Shown here piece after piece: positions 24,850-32,755 of a stretch of DNA of 64,000 nucleotides. Below the pieces are notes generated by a model. That model was given only the letters and a program-made list of their open reading frames with translations. It made no database searches and was not told where the DNA came from. The DNA comes from Pedobacter steynii (GTDB lineage Bacteria > Bacteroidota > Bacteroidia > Sphingobacteriales > Sphingobacteriaceae), in assembly GCF_900103665.1 (NCBI RefSeq), contig NZ_FNGY01000015.1, forward strand, positions 1 to 64,000. The letters are read 5' to 3'. The translations under genes and the position numbers were made by a program. Within the stretch, counting starts at the first letter, position 1. Every line of letters begins with the position of its first letter.

Positions 24850-26079
24850 TTACGGATACAGGAGGTACTTCGCCCGTATCGCCTTAAACTTCTGCAATCC
24901 GGGTTCCCAGCTTTTTCTGATATTCGCTTCCGATACGCCCGCTATGATCTGTTTTCTCAATTGATCGGTACCTATGCGCAGATCAAAAGCGGATACGTCC
25001 TGATTTGCTCTTCCAGGAGTAAAGAAATTAGCTTTGTCCAGATAGGCTTTGTATAATTCAATTAACCAGGACAAATCAATCTGGCGGCTCTTCCGAAGTT
25101 TGTTAACATCATAATTGCGCAGGTCAAGGCCATAACAAACAGCGTCTTTGTGACGTGGCTGTTCACTCATTCCGGGAATACTCACCGGTTTGTATGAAAA
25201 TGAATACTTGCCTTTCAATGCCGGTGCTCCCAATATCGTAAATGGCATATAAGTTCCCCTGCCTTCATTGATCGCTGTCCCTTCAAACATACATAAGCTC
25301 GGGAAAAGCATCACCGCTTGCTGTGTGTTTAAATTAGGGGAGGGGGATATCGGCAATACATAAGGCATATCATGATCATAGTTGGCCACCTTTATAATAT
25401 TTATTTTGCATTGTTTTTTCAGGTATCCTTCACCGTTAAGGTATTGCGCAAATTCCCCGATAGTCATGCCATGCGTCATGGGTGTATAATGGATCCCAAT
25501 GGCAGATTTAAATTTATCATCAGTCATTACCGGCCCATCTACTACATAGGCGTTAGGATTTGGCCGGTCAAGAATGAGCAGTTCTTTGTTGTTTTCCGCA
25601 CAGGCTTCCATCACATACTCAAGCGTGTTGATATTGGTATAGTAGCGGCAGCCCACATCCTGAATATCAAAGACCATCAGGTCGATATCCGCCAGCTGTG
25701 CTTTTGTTGGCTTCTCGTTTTTACCATATAAAGAAATGATTGAAATGCCGGTTTTAGCATCTTTCTCATCGCCCACCACAGCTCCGTTACTGGCATTGCC
25801 TCTAAAACCATGCTCAGGTCCAAATACTTTTACAATATTAATTCCGAGGCTCAGTAAGCTGTCTACGCTGCTTTTTCTGCCGATTATGGAACTCTGATTG
25901 GCAACCAGCCCAATTCGTTTTCCTTTTAGATAAGGCAAATATTTGTCAGTCTGGTCGGCACCGGTAATAATTCCCGATTTATTAGATGTACTTTGATTTG
26001 ATGATGCAATTTGTGCGGCACATTCGATGTTGCTGATCGCCAGAAGCGTTAAAAAAAGTATAGAAATAAATCTCATCAT
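24850..26079 (-). CDS. Exo-beta-N-acetylmuramidase NamZ-type protein (DUF1343)
   Basis: The 409-residue protein has a signal peptide (SILFLTLLAISNIECAAQ) and the full DUF1343/NamZ domain: KGKRIGLVANQSSIIG, VKVFGPEHGFRG, DIQDVGCRYYTNI, LDRPNPN, TPMTHGMTIGEFAQYLNGEG, SPSPNLNT and EGTAINEGRGT. NamZ of Bacillus removes terminal N-acetylmuramic acid from muropeptide chains, so a role in cell-wall recycling or scavenging in the periplasm is likely. The length is normal for the family. It appears monocistronic. Confidence 0.9.
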   Translation of the reverse strand: MMRFISILFLTLLAISNIECAAQIASSNQSTSNKSGIITGADQTDKYLPYLKGKRIGLVANQSSIIGRKSSVDSLLSLGINIVKVFGPEHGFRGNASNGAVVGDEKDAKTGISIISLYGKNEKPTKAQLADIDLMVFDIQDVGCRYYTNINTLEYVMEACAENNKELLILDRPNPNAYVVDGPVMTDDKFKSAIGIHYTPMTHGMTIGEFAQYLNGEGYLKKQCKINIIKVANYDHDMPYVLPISPSPNLNTQQAVMLFPSLCMFEGTAINEGRGTYMPFTILGAPALKGKYSFSYKPVSIPGMSEQPRHKDAVCYGLDLRNYDVNKLRKSRQIDLSWLIELYKAYLDKANFFTPGRANQDVSAFDLRIGTDQLRKQIIAGVSEANIRKSWEPGLQKFKAIRAKYLLYP

Positions 26080-26228
26080 TTTTAGCAGGTTATAATTTCT
26101 TTATGACCATTATTACTATGTTGGGTGTTTACAAGCCACAAGAGCTAAATTAGTAAATTTGGGCTAAAGTATGCAGCAATTCGCCGGTAAGCGTCAAACC
26201 TTTGGTTATTTCTACTGGTAAACAGGTA

Positions 26229-26259
26229 TTGTTTTTATTTTAAAGTAGAAATAACTTTG
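26229..26259 (+). promoter_or_regulatory. Full Bacteroidota promoter
   Basis: TTG at 26229-26231, a 20-base spacer and TAACTTTG at 26252-26259 form a complete -33/-7 pair. The first possible ATG (26257) lies within it, so the gene should start at 26275. Confidence 0.65.
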
Positions 26260-26274
26260 TTTAAAATTTGCCTT

Positions 26275-26937
26275 ATGAATATCCCTAAATCCTTAAGCTC
26301 CCTGTGGAGGGCGAAAATAAACAGGCTTGTGGTTGCCGGCCTGCTGTCAGCAACGACTACCGTTCATGCCCAATCTTTTACGGTCGCGCAAAAAGCCACA
26401 TTCAGTAAAGAACAAACGATGAAACTGGTGACTGCCGGAAAATCTAGTATCAAGGGCCAGGCTTTTGCCAGAGATAACTCCAATGGTCTGAAAGGCATCG
26501 CCATTCTGAACATTAATAAAAAGCAGTTTGCGCCTCCGGGTACGGTTGTTATGCTGCTCCCTTTTACCGATTATTTCAAGGAATGGATGGAAGTGAGCAA
26601 AAAATACGGTAAACAGGGGAAGGTTGTAGAACTGCCTAAAGAGGCCCGTGAATGTATCCGCGTAACTCAGGTAACCGATAAAGAAGGACATTTTGAATTT
26701 AGCAACCTGATGCCAGGTCAGTTTCTCCTGTATTCCAGCTTTGGATATGAGCATACCCAGCATGCGACTGAAGTAGTTGGCCGCAGGGACCGTTATATCA
26801 ACAATACTTACCAGGGCTCATCAGATATTGAAAGGCATTTTAGCTACGGTGTGAATGCAAGCGCATACGTCGACAAAATCGTGACCATCAAAACCGATGG
26901 GGATGTGGAACAGATCAAACTGAAGAAAACCCTGTAA
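26275..26937 (+). CDS. Secreted protein with carboxypeptidase-regulatory-like domain
   Basis: The protein of about 220 residues has a long signal peptide ending near HAQS. A beta-sandwich of the carboxypeptidase-regulatory type is suggested by SIKGQAFARDNSNGLKGIA, VTQVTDKEGHFEFSNLMPGQF and LLYSSFGYEH. An inserted segment contains FKEWMEVSKKYGKQGKVVEL. Function is unknown. The mRNA would have a very short leader because the promoter ends 16 bases before the start codon. It converges with the MaoC gene over a strong hairpin. Confidence 0.75.
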   Translation: MNIPKSLSSLWRAKINRLVVAGLLSATTTVHAQSFTVAQKATFSKEQTMKLVTAGKSSIKGQAFARDNSNGLKGIAILNINKKQFAPPGTVVMLLPFTDYFKEWMEVSKKYGKQGKVVELPKEARECIRVTQVTDKEGHFEFSNLMPGQFLLYSSFGYEHTQHATEVVGRRDRYINNTYQGSSDIERHFSYGVNASAYVDKIVTIKTDGDVEQIKLKKTL

Positions 26938-26982
26938 GCGCTAACATGCGGTTGCCGCAAGCGGAACTATTTTGTAGCCCAT

Positions 26983-27026
26983 ATCCACGAACATTAGAAG
27001 ATTATAATTTTCTAATGTTCGTGGAT
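26983..27026. terminator. Perfect 17-pair hairpin, bidirectional
   Basis: ATCCACGAACATTAGAA at 26983-26999 pairs perfectly with TTCTAATGTTCGTGGAT at 27010-27026 across a ten-base AT loop. It lies between two convergent genes. There is no true T-run on either side, so termination may need the stem alone. Confidence 0.65.
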
Positions 27027-27038
27027 CTATCTTTCAAA

Positions 27039-27497
27039 TTAAATAAAATGATATAAGAATACTACTTCTCCTGTATAGGCAGGTTTTGGCTGGTCTTTAA
27101 TCACAAGAACAGCTTCAATAACCACTTTGGTTGTACCTCTCAAATCGGCTATAGAAATAAGTTTAGCCTTGAGTTGCACTTCACTATCTACCACAACTGC
27201 CTGGCCAAATTTAAAAGATTCAATCCCATAGTTTATTTCCATTTTAATATTGCGAACATCTGCAATCTGCTTCCATAAATACGGAATGAGTGATAAGGTT
27301 AAATACCCGTGTGCAATGGTAGCTTTAAATGGGCCTTCATTTTTTGCCTTTTCTTCATCTACATGGATCCATTGGTAGTCCAAAGTGGCCTCAGCAAATT
27401 TATTAATTTGTTGTTGGTCAATTTTATGCCAGTTCGAAACACCGAGTTCCTTACCTAAATGTGTTTTATACTCTTCGTAATTATTGATTATTAACAT
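27039..27497 (-). CDS. MaoC-type hydratase
   Basis: This 152-residue protein has the hot-dog fold of MaoC/R-specific enoyl hydratases. It shows WHKIDQQQINKFAEATLDYQWIHVDEEKA with the catalytic Asp and His, and TIAHGYLTLSLIPYLW. The family hydrates enoyl-CoA or enoyl thioesters. The ending GEVVFLYHFI is typical. No other fatty-acid gene is adjacent, so the pathway is not clear. It is single. Confidence 0.88.
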   Translation of the reverse strand: MLIINNYEEYKTHLGKELGVSNWHKIDQQQINKFAEATLDYQWIHVDEEKAKNEGPFKATIAHGYLTLSLIPYLWKQIADVRNIKMEINYGIESFKFGQAVVVDSEVQLKAKLISIADLRGTTKVVIEAVLVIKDQPKPAYTGEVVFLYHFI

Positions 27498-27589
27498 AGA
27501 TGTCTGCTTTTCGATTAATAGTGTAATGTTGTTTTATATAGCGAAGTAAAATATAGAATATTATTTTGATTTAAAATCCATATTTGGAA

Positions 27590-28822
27590 TTATTCACCTG
27601 ACAATAACTTATCTAATTTTTTCCGGGACTCCGGAGTTTCTTTTATGGACAAAGACTTTTTGAAATATTCAATCGCTTTTGATTTATCGCCAATTGCCAG
27701 GAAGTAGTCGCCATAAGAATCGTAGACATTAAAACTCTCAGGATAATTGTCAACATTTAGTTTAAATAGCCCTCCGGCTTTGGCATATTGCTTTTGCTGC
27801 AAAAAGGTATACCCCAGGCTGTTTATCATATTTTCAGGTGGGGAAAGCTGATAACCAAACAGTTTTGAAACCTCCTGATAATGTTTTCCGAATTTATTGA
27901 TTAAGTCTGCCGTAGGATCTGTAAAGTCTTTAGGGGAAAGTTTAAAACGATACTTGTTAAAAATGAAACGAAGCGCATCATATTCTGTGATTAAGGGTAC
28001 AGATCCGTGGTCATCATTGCTATAATATTTACTTTCATACCTTAAGCCGTTTTGCTTTTGCGCTTTAATATATTGATCCAGATTAAGAATCGAACGGATA
28101 TGCCTCGTACTTTTAGAGGTGTCGCCCCGGACTTTAGTGATATCCATGCCCTCATTCAAGGTATTTGCAATGCCTAAATACAAGGTGGTCCCTGAAAATT
28201 TCTTTTCTCTCAGAGACTTCTGAGTTGTATTTAACAAATTCATATTATCCCACCACATGCTTGGGTCTATAGAAATGTAGGAGTTGAACAATTTTGTATG
28301 GTTTAATGCAACGTTCATCACTGTTAGCCCTCCAAGTGAATGTCCGGTTAATATTTTGTAAGGTTGCGTTGGGTATAAGGAATCAATACGTGGCATCAGT
28401 TCCTTTTCAAGAAATGAAACAAAACGTTCGCCACCCCCGGATGTTTTTAAAGCGACACTGTCGGTAAAGGGATGTTCAGGATATACACGTGTTGGTGTCA
28501 GGTCTCTTATTCTGTCCGTGTTTGGAATACCAACTACAATCATTTCGGGGCAAATGGTATTGCCGTTTACCTGACTGAGGTGCTGAATCATACCTACTAC
28601 GGAATAAAAATGGGCATCTCCATCCAATAAATATAATACAGGGTATCGCTGTTTGGAATCAGCGTTCCAGCTACCTGGTACATGTATCCAGATTTTTCTT
28701 TGTTCATTCAGAATTTTTGATTGGATGCTATCAATTGTTCCGATGGTCACTTTATTGTCCTTTTGAGCCAGGGCACATACGGAGAAAAAAGCGGTAAGAA
28801 GGGAGAGGATTAATTTTCTCAT
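27590..28822 (-). CDS. Exported esterase (EstD/IroE-like) with C-terminal TPR
   Basis: The 410-residue protein has a signal peptide (LILSLLTAFFSVCALAQ) and an alpha/beta hydrolase of the putative-esterase/siderophore-esterase group. PVLYLLDGDAHFYS, the nucleophile elbow ILTGHSLGG at about residues 170-178, ISIDPSMWWD and a late DDHGS with the catalytic His are visible. The last 70 residues hold TPR-like helices (YAKAGGLFKLNVDNYPES, GDKSKAIEYFKKSLS). It may act on esters or siderophore-type substrates in the periplasm. It is monocistronic. Confidence 0.88.
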   Translation of the reverse strand: MRKLILSLLTAFFSVCALAQKDNKVTIGTIDSIQSKILNEQRKIWIHVPGSWNADSKQRYPVLYLLDGDAHFYSVVGMIQHLSQVNGNTICPEMIVVGIPNTDRIRDLTPTRVYPEHPFTDSVALKTSGGGERFVSFLEKELMPRIDSLYPTQPYKILTGHSLGGLTVMNVALNHTKLFNSYISIDPSMWWDNMNLLNTTQKSLREKKFSGTTLYLGIANTLNEGMDITKVRGDTSKSTRHIRSILNLDQYIKAQKQNGLRYESKYYSNDDHGSVPLITEYDALRFIFNKYRFKLSPKDFTDPTADLINKFGKHYQEVSKLFGYQLSPPENMINSLGYTFLQQKQYAKAGGLFKLNVDNYPESFNVYDSYGDYFLAIGDKSKAIEYFKKSLSIKETPESRKKLDKLLSGE

Positions 28823-29418
28823 TGTAGATATATGGTTTACTGTTGTTTAAAAGCAGGCATTTTCAATATCGCGAAAATTTGTTGAACTGACGTTATTTAT
28901 TCTCATTTTTATTAACCTTTTATGCAATCGGTTAATAACAACTACAAATAAAACAGATATGTTTAAGACTATCCACAGATGGCTAAGGGATGAATTATGC
29001 AGGTTAAGAAAACGAAAGAGGCCCTAGCCAGGGTTGGCAGGACCTCAATCTTAAATTAACGCTCTCGTAATTATATATACAAGAACCGGGCCACAAATAA
29101 GATCAGTGTTCATGTAAAATAAAATATTCTAAATATTCTTCCAAATTGAGGGCCTGGCAGGTGCTCTGCTAAGTTCTTTCTTAAAAGGATCTGAGTACCA
29201 TATCTCCTGTATTTGAGTGATTTAGCTACCAGTAGTTTATTATGGCAGGCGCTGTAAAAATCCCCCGTGTTGAGAAAGTTTATCCCCATAATCTTCATGC
29301 GTTTGATCGATGATCTCTATTTTATTCCTGTCTAAAGCACAAAAGCTCCACATTTCTGTGAAGCTTTTGTGATCCCGGGGAGATTCATATCTGCTGGGCA
29401 AACCAGCGCCTGGCCTTT
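28823..29418. other. Intergenic stretch, no supported gene
   Basis: These 596 bases contain only weak frames: a 62-codon minus-strand frame at 29110-29298 and a 22-codon plus-strand frame from about 28960, neither with recognisable similarity. A hairpin at about 29338-29371 (CACAAAAGCT...AGCTTTTGTG, one mismatch) follows the thioredoxin-type gene and probably ends its transcript. Confidence 0.5.
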
Positions 29419-30939
29419 TTACAACAAGCCGTTAATCACCTTTTTCACTTCTTCATTTCCAGGAAAGGCTGTAATTTTTTTTACGAGCATACCTTCTTTG
29501 TTATATAACAGATACGAAGGAATATATTCGAACCCAAAATGGTCCATTATATAATCCCACTGAGCCGCTGTCAGGTAATAATGTTCACTTCCTATTCCTT
29601 TAATTTTTTCTTCCCATAGCTTTCGGGGAGAAGAGCCGTCTGTGATATACACGAATGCAACATCCTTATCCCGAAAATCATTTTTTGCAGTTCTGAACTC
29701 CTGCATTGCATTCAGGCAAGGAGTACACCATGTTGCCCAAAGATCAATAAAAACAACCTTCCCTTTATGTTTAGCGACAATTGTTTCTATAACTTTATCG
29801 GCTGGAACCGACGAGATGTCATTTACAACAACCGGCGATTTGAATTTATCCAATTCAGCAACCTGCTGGTTCTTTCGAAATAGTATCTTGGCAATTTCCC
29901 CATTTTTCCAATAATTTGCTATATTTTCTTTTTGCTTTGCGGTTAGGGGTTTTACTTCTTCATTTAACTGTCTGGCATAGGCATTGGCCGCTAAAATTTC
30001 ATAATAAGGACCATTGTCAAATCCGACTAAATCCGATAAAATAGCTTTGACACTTGCTAACCAGGAAGGAATATCGCTGTCTCCGATCACAGGGAGATCT
30101 AATATTTCGTTTTGAAGAATTGCTTTTTGAACTTCCAGGAACGTAAAACAATTCAGATATTGCGGATCATTGAAGTTGAAGTCTTTCAGGAATCGATAAT
30201 ATGACCTGTCAATTTTCTGGATATCAGGCTTTTTACTTTTATCATCATTTGTATTGCGATAATTCCCGGTCATATATTCTTCGTAATCAAATACATGTGC
30301 TTTAAACAGGAATAAACGAAAATCTTTAGATAGGATTTCTTTTAGTTCCTTTGATATCAAGGTGTCATTTTTTACAATTTCTAATCTTTCGGTTACGATA
30401 GTTCTGGCATAATTCAGAAAATACTCCGTACTTTTATTATACAAAGGCTCCGGTTTCCTACCCGATCTGTATTCAATCATTTTACCCATGACCTCAAAGC
30501 CTCTGGTCATATCATTTTTATTCATATCAGGCCTAACGTCAATTTTTTCGATATCAAAATCCGAATTATAAGCAATATCAATATTGGTAACACCACCATT
30601 TGTCAATTTAACAAGAAGGGACTTCTCTGGATTTAAACTTGGGTAAATGCCAATCAGAGAAATATCTGTTTCAACATCAACATCAATAGAGAACTTTCCT
30701 GATCCATCAACAAGCGCTTTATATTTAGCATATTCTCCCGAAATTGGATGCGGAACAGTAATATTTATAAAGACGTTATTGTTAATGGTGCCATTCGGAC
30801 TTATTATCCTTCCTGCTATTTTCGCCGTACCTGCTTTTATAACTGGTGTATCTATTGTCATACCAACAGACGGTTTAGATGATAACAAGAACAAAACGCT
30901 GAATATGCAAAAAAGACTTGTTTTTATTAAGTTAGTCAT
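29419..30939 (-). CDS. TlpA-type thioredoxin-fold lipid/periplasmic protein
   Basis: The 506-residue protein has a signal peptide, a beta-sandwich N-terminal domain (AKIAGRIISPNGTINNNVF), a long helical middle (about 130-350), and a C-terminal TlpA-like thioredoxin domain with VFIDLWATWCTPCLNAMQEF (CxxC at about 407-410) and the cis-Pro region YIPSYLLYN. It should reduce or rearrange disulfides in the periplasm. It lies 61 bases downstream of the Cys-rich leader-peptide gene on the same strand, so a role in folding that peptide is plausible; this is inference. Confidence 0.85.
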   Translation of the reverse strand: MTNLIKTSLFCIFSVLFLLSSKPSVGMTIDTPVIKAGTAKIAGRIISPNGTINNNVFINITVPHPISGEYAKYKALVDGSGKFSIDVDVETDISLIGIYPSLNPEKSLLVKLTNGGVTNIDIAYNSDFDIEKIDVRPDMNKNDMTRGFEVMGKMIEYRSGRKPEPLYNKSTEYFLNYARTIVTERLEIVKNDTLISKELKEILSKDFRLFLFKAHVFDYEEYMTGNYRNTNDDKSKKPDIQKIDRSYYRFLKDFNFNDPQYLNCFTFLEVQKAILQNEILDLPVIGDSDIPSWLASVKAILSDLVGFDNGPYYEILAANAYARQLNEEVKPLTAKQKENIANYWKNGEIAKILFRKNQQVAELDKFKSPVVVNDISSVPADKVIETIVAKHKGKVVFIDLWATWCTPCLNAMQEFRTAKNDFRDKDVAFVYITDGSSPRKLWEEKIKGIGSEHYYLTAAQWDYIMDHFGFEYIPSYLLYNKEGMLVKKITAFPGNEEVKKVINGLL

Positions 30940-31000
30940 AGTTATCTTGATTTGATTCCAGCAGATCTTTTTTAAAGATCCACTGGAATTAATTGATTAG

Positions 31001-31300
31001 TTAAAGGAGCGTTGAACAATACAATACAGAGGCCATGTGTGTATCACATTTTCCATGGTATGTGGTTCCGTTATAGTCAAAAGAACAAGGATCATACCTT
31101 TTACTTTTTGCGCAAGCTTCTATCTTAGGGGAAGAGCCCCCTGCTTCGTCACTGCCGTCACTACAATCGCTGGTACCATCCAGAACTAGACTTGCATCAA
31201 TACAAGTGCCATTAGCACATGCAAATTCATTCGGTTGACAGAGGTTTCCTCCTCCTACATTTTTCATTTCTGCTCTACTGAGCATCTTAACAATTTTCAT
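31001..31300 (-). CDS. Double-glycine leader peptide with LDLa-like module
   Basis: The 99-residue product starts with a bacteriocin-type leader: MLSRAEMKNVGGG, with Gly-Gly at 16-17 (or 17-18) as the likely cleavage point. The core has an LDL-receptor class A-like module: CQPNEFACANGTCI then LDGTSDCSDGSDE. Cys21, 28, 33 and 46 match Cys I, II, III and V, and the Ca-binding acidic set is kept. Cys IV is replaced by Leu40 and Cys VI has no near equivalent, so the IV-VI disulfide pair is lost. A second Cys region (63, 72, 85, 95) has CSFDYNGTTYHGKC. The thioredoxin-type gene follows on the same strand. No peptidase-ABC exporter is seen in the window. Confidence 0.85.
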   Translation of the reverse strand: MKIVKMLSRAEMKNVGGGNLCQPNEFACANGTCIDASLVLDGTSDCSDGSDEAGGSSPKIEACAKSKRYDPCSFDYNGTTYHGKCDTHMASVLYCSTLL

Positions 31301-31762
31301 GGTTCTAACAAGTTTTTAGATTTTAAACCTCTATTCCACGCAGGTTATTTACGCGGCATTAATTTTATAACTTTATGCTGGTTATCCGGACAGCATCGTT
31401 GCAACTCAACAATCCATTTTGTATACAAATTCTTTAGCTTAATCAATAGTGCTGTATTCTCTTTAGTCAATGCTGTGGATGCTTCTGCACCGGCTTGCCT
31501 TTACCTTAGATAGTTTGGTTGATGACACGGAATACCCGGGCATTTTAGTTTGTTCACAAAGGAGACAAGTATGGAAACAGCGTTTTCTTTATTGAATTTG
31601 GGGAGTAAATGCATTTGAATAAAAGTTTGGCTTTCTCAAATGTATAAAAAATATTTATCGGATAACAGATGTTTATTTCTTTTTATTAAACATGTATTTA
31701 AACATGAGATAATGAACAATTTTAAGCAGTCAGTAGGGCTACCTCTATAAATCCGCCGGTTA
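31301..31762. other. Upstream region of the leader-peptide gene
   Basis: A minus-strand frame at 31345-31500 is open for about 51 codons without an ATG (it contains TKENTALLIKLKNLYTKWIV and ends LMPRK). It could be a remnant or a TTG-started short gene from 31470. A plus-strand frame over the same DNA has no credible product. The remaining bases to 31762 are AT-rich with no feature. Confidence 0.4.
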
Positions 31763-31996
31763 TTGATCATCATACAAAAAACTACATTGAAGAGATACAG
31801 GCTTATACTAAAGGAAAAGGGGGTGGGTGTAATTATTGATGCGGTAGGGGACAGCACGCGCTGTGATGGTCCGCTTGCTGAGCGCCATCATATTACCAAA
31901 TTAACAGAAATCGGACATGTAAAGCCAATTATAGATAGCATCTATCCAATTGAAGAGGTTAAAAATGCTCATCAAAGAATAGAGGATGCGAAATGA
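31763..31996 (+). pseudogene. Quinone oxidoreductase/alcohol dehydrogenase remnant
   Basis: The frame ends in LTEIGHVKPIIDSIYPIEEV and NAHQRIEDAK, the characteristic C-terminal block of zinc-type NADPH:quinone oxidoreductases. GVGVIIDAVGDST resembles the post-Rossmann GVDVVLDAVGG segment, but about 80 residues between the two are missing, and the final strands after DAK are lost to a stop. The nucleotide- and substrate-binding domains are absent. It is a degraded remnant and not a functional enzyme. The complete relative at 37128 is not the source by position. Confidence 0.7.
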
Positions 31997-32022
31997 GACA
32001 GACCTTTATTTGATTAGCGGGG

Positions 32023-32595
32023 TTATTCTCTGTCCAATATGTAGTTCAGTTCAGTTACTCCGGAAGTAAATTGATGAGTAGTCAAGAGTTTGAGTTTTAT
32101 TTTGTCTTTGATATCTACAAACAATGGAATGCCTTGTCCAAGAATTATTGGATTAACAAATAGCCAGTAGCCATCAATTAAGTTCAGTTGAATAAGTGAA
32201 TGTGTTGCTCTTGGGCTACCAAAAAGCAAGACGTCTTCACCTGGCTGCTGTTTTATTTCATTTATGCTGTCCGAAAGGTTGTCGCTAATCACTTTTGTGT
32301 TGGCCAGGCCCTCGTCTTTCATTGTTGTTAATAAAACAACTTTGTGAACTTTGCCATACCACTTTGAATGTTCAATGTCGTGCCTGGTTGCTGTCGGGCT
32401 ATCTCCTGCAGTAGGCCAGTAATTTTCCATCATCTGATAGGTTACCCGTCCATATAATGCAGTATCGCCTTCAGCTATTCGCTTGCCGACATAATCAAAC
32501 ATTTCTTCATCAACTTTGATCCAGTCCATTTCTCCGTTCGGTCCTGCCACAAAACCGTCGAGCGATATGTGCATAAATGAAATTATCTTTCTCAT
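32023..32595 (-). CDS. DHFR-fold (RibD C-terminal-type) protein
   Basis: The 190-residue protein is of the dihydrofolate-reductase family with RibD-like C-terminal domain: ISFMHISLDGFVAGPNGEMDW at the start, DTALYGRVTYQMMENYWPT, then VLLFGSPRATHSLIQLNLID and NPIILGQGIPLF. Such proteins bind NADPH. They are not the canonical folate DHFR and usually have unknown substrates. A paralogue, closer to the usual family form, lies at 58020. Confidence 0.88.
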   Translation of the reverse strand: MRKIISFMHISLDGFVAGPNGEMDWIKVDEEMFDYVGKRIAEGDTALYGRVTYQMMENYWPTAGDSPTATRHDIEHSKWYGKVHKVVLLTTMKDEGLANTKVISDNLSDSINEIKQQPGEDVLLFGSPRATHSLIQLNLIDGYWLFVNPIILGQGIPLFVDIKDKIKLKLLTTHQFTSGVTELNYILDRE

Positions 32596-32707
32596 ATAGT
32601 GTTTTTCTGACTTAGTTTATTCAAAGATACAGTAACACCACATACGTGTAAATAGGTAAATGGGACAAGTTAAGGGGGGAATTGCGACTTGTGTGATGAT
32701 GATAAGG

Positions 32708-32735
32708 AAAAAGGCTGGCACTCGCCAGCCTTTTT
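32708..32735 (-). terminator. Intrinsic terminator of the surface operon
   Basis: AAAAAGGCTGGC and GCCAGCCTTTTT form a perfect 12-pair stem with a four-base loop. It lies 21 bases beyond the stop of the gene at 32756 on the minus strand and has T-runs on both sides. Confidence 0.85.
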
Positions 32736-32755
32736 CATATTACTGTTATCAATCG

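Noticed and set aside
28960..29030. A 22-codon frame starting MFKTIHRWLRDEL
   Set aside because: It is short and has no ribosome-binding site or similarity that I can name; chance is enough to explain it.
31763..31996. Short intact dehydrogenase
   Set aside because: The cofactor-binding domain is absent and internal parts are deleted, so it is treated as a remnant.
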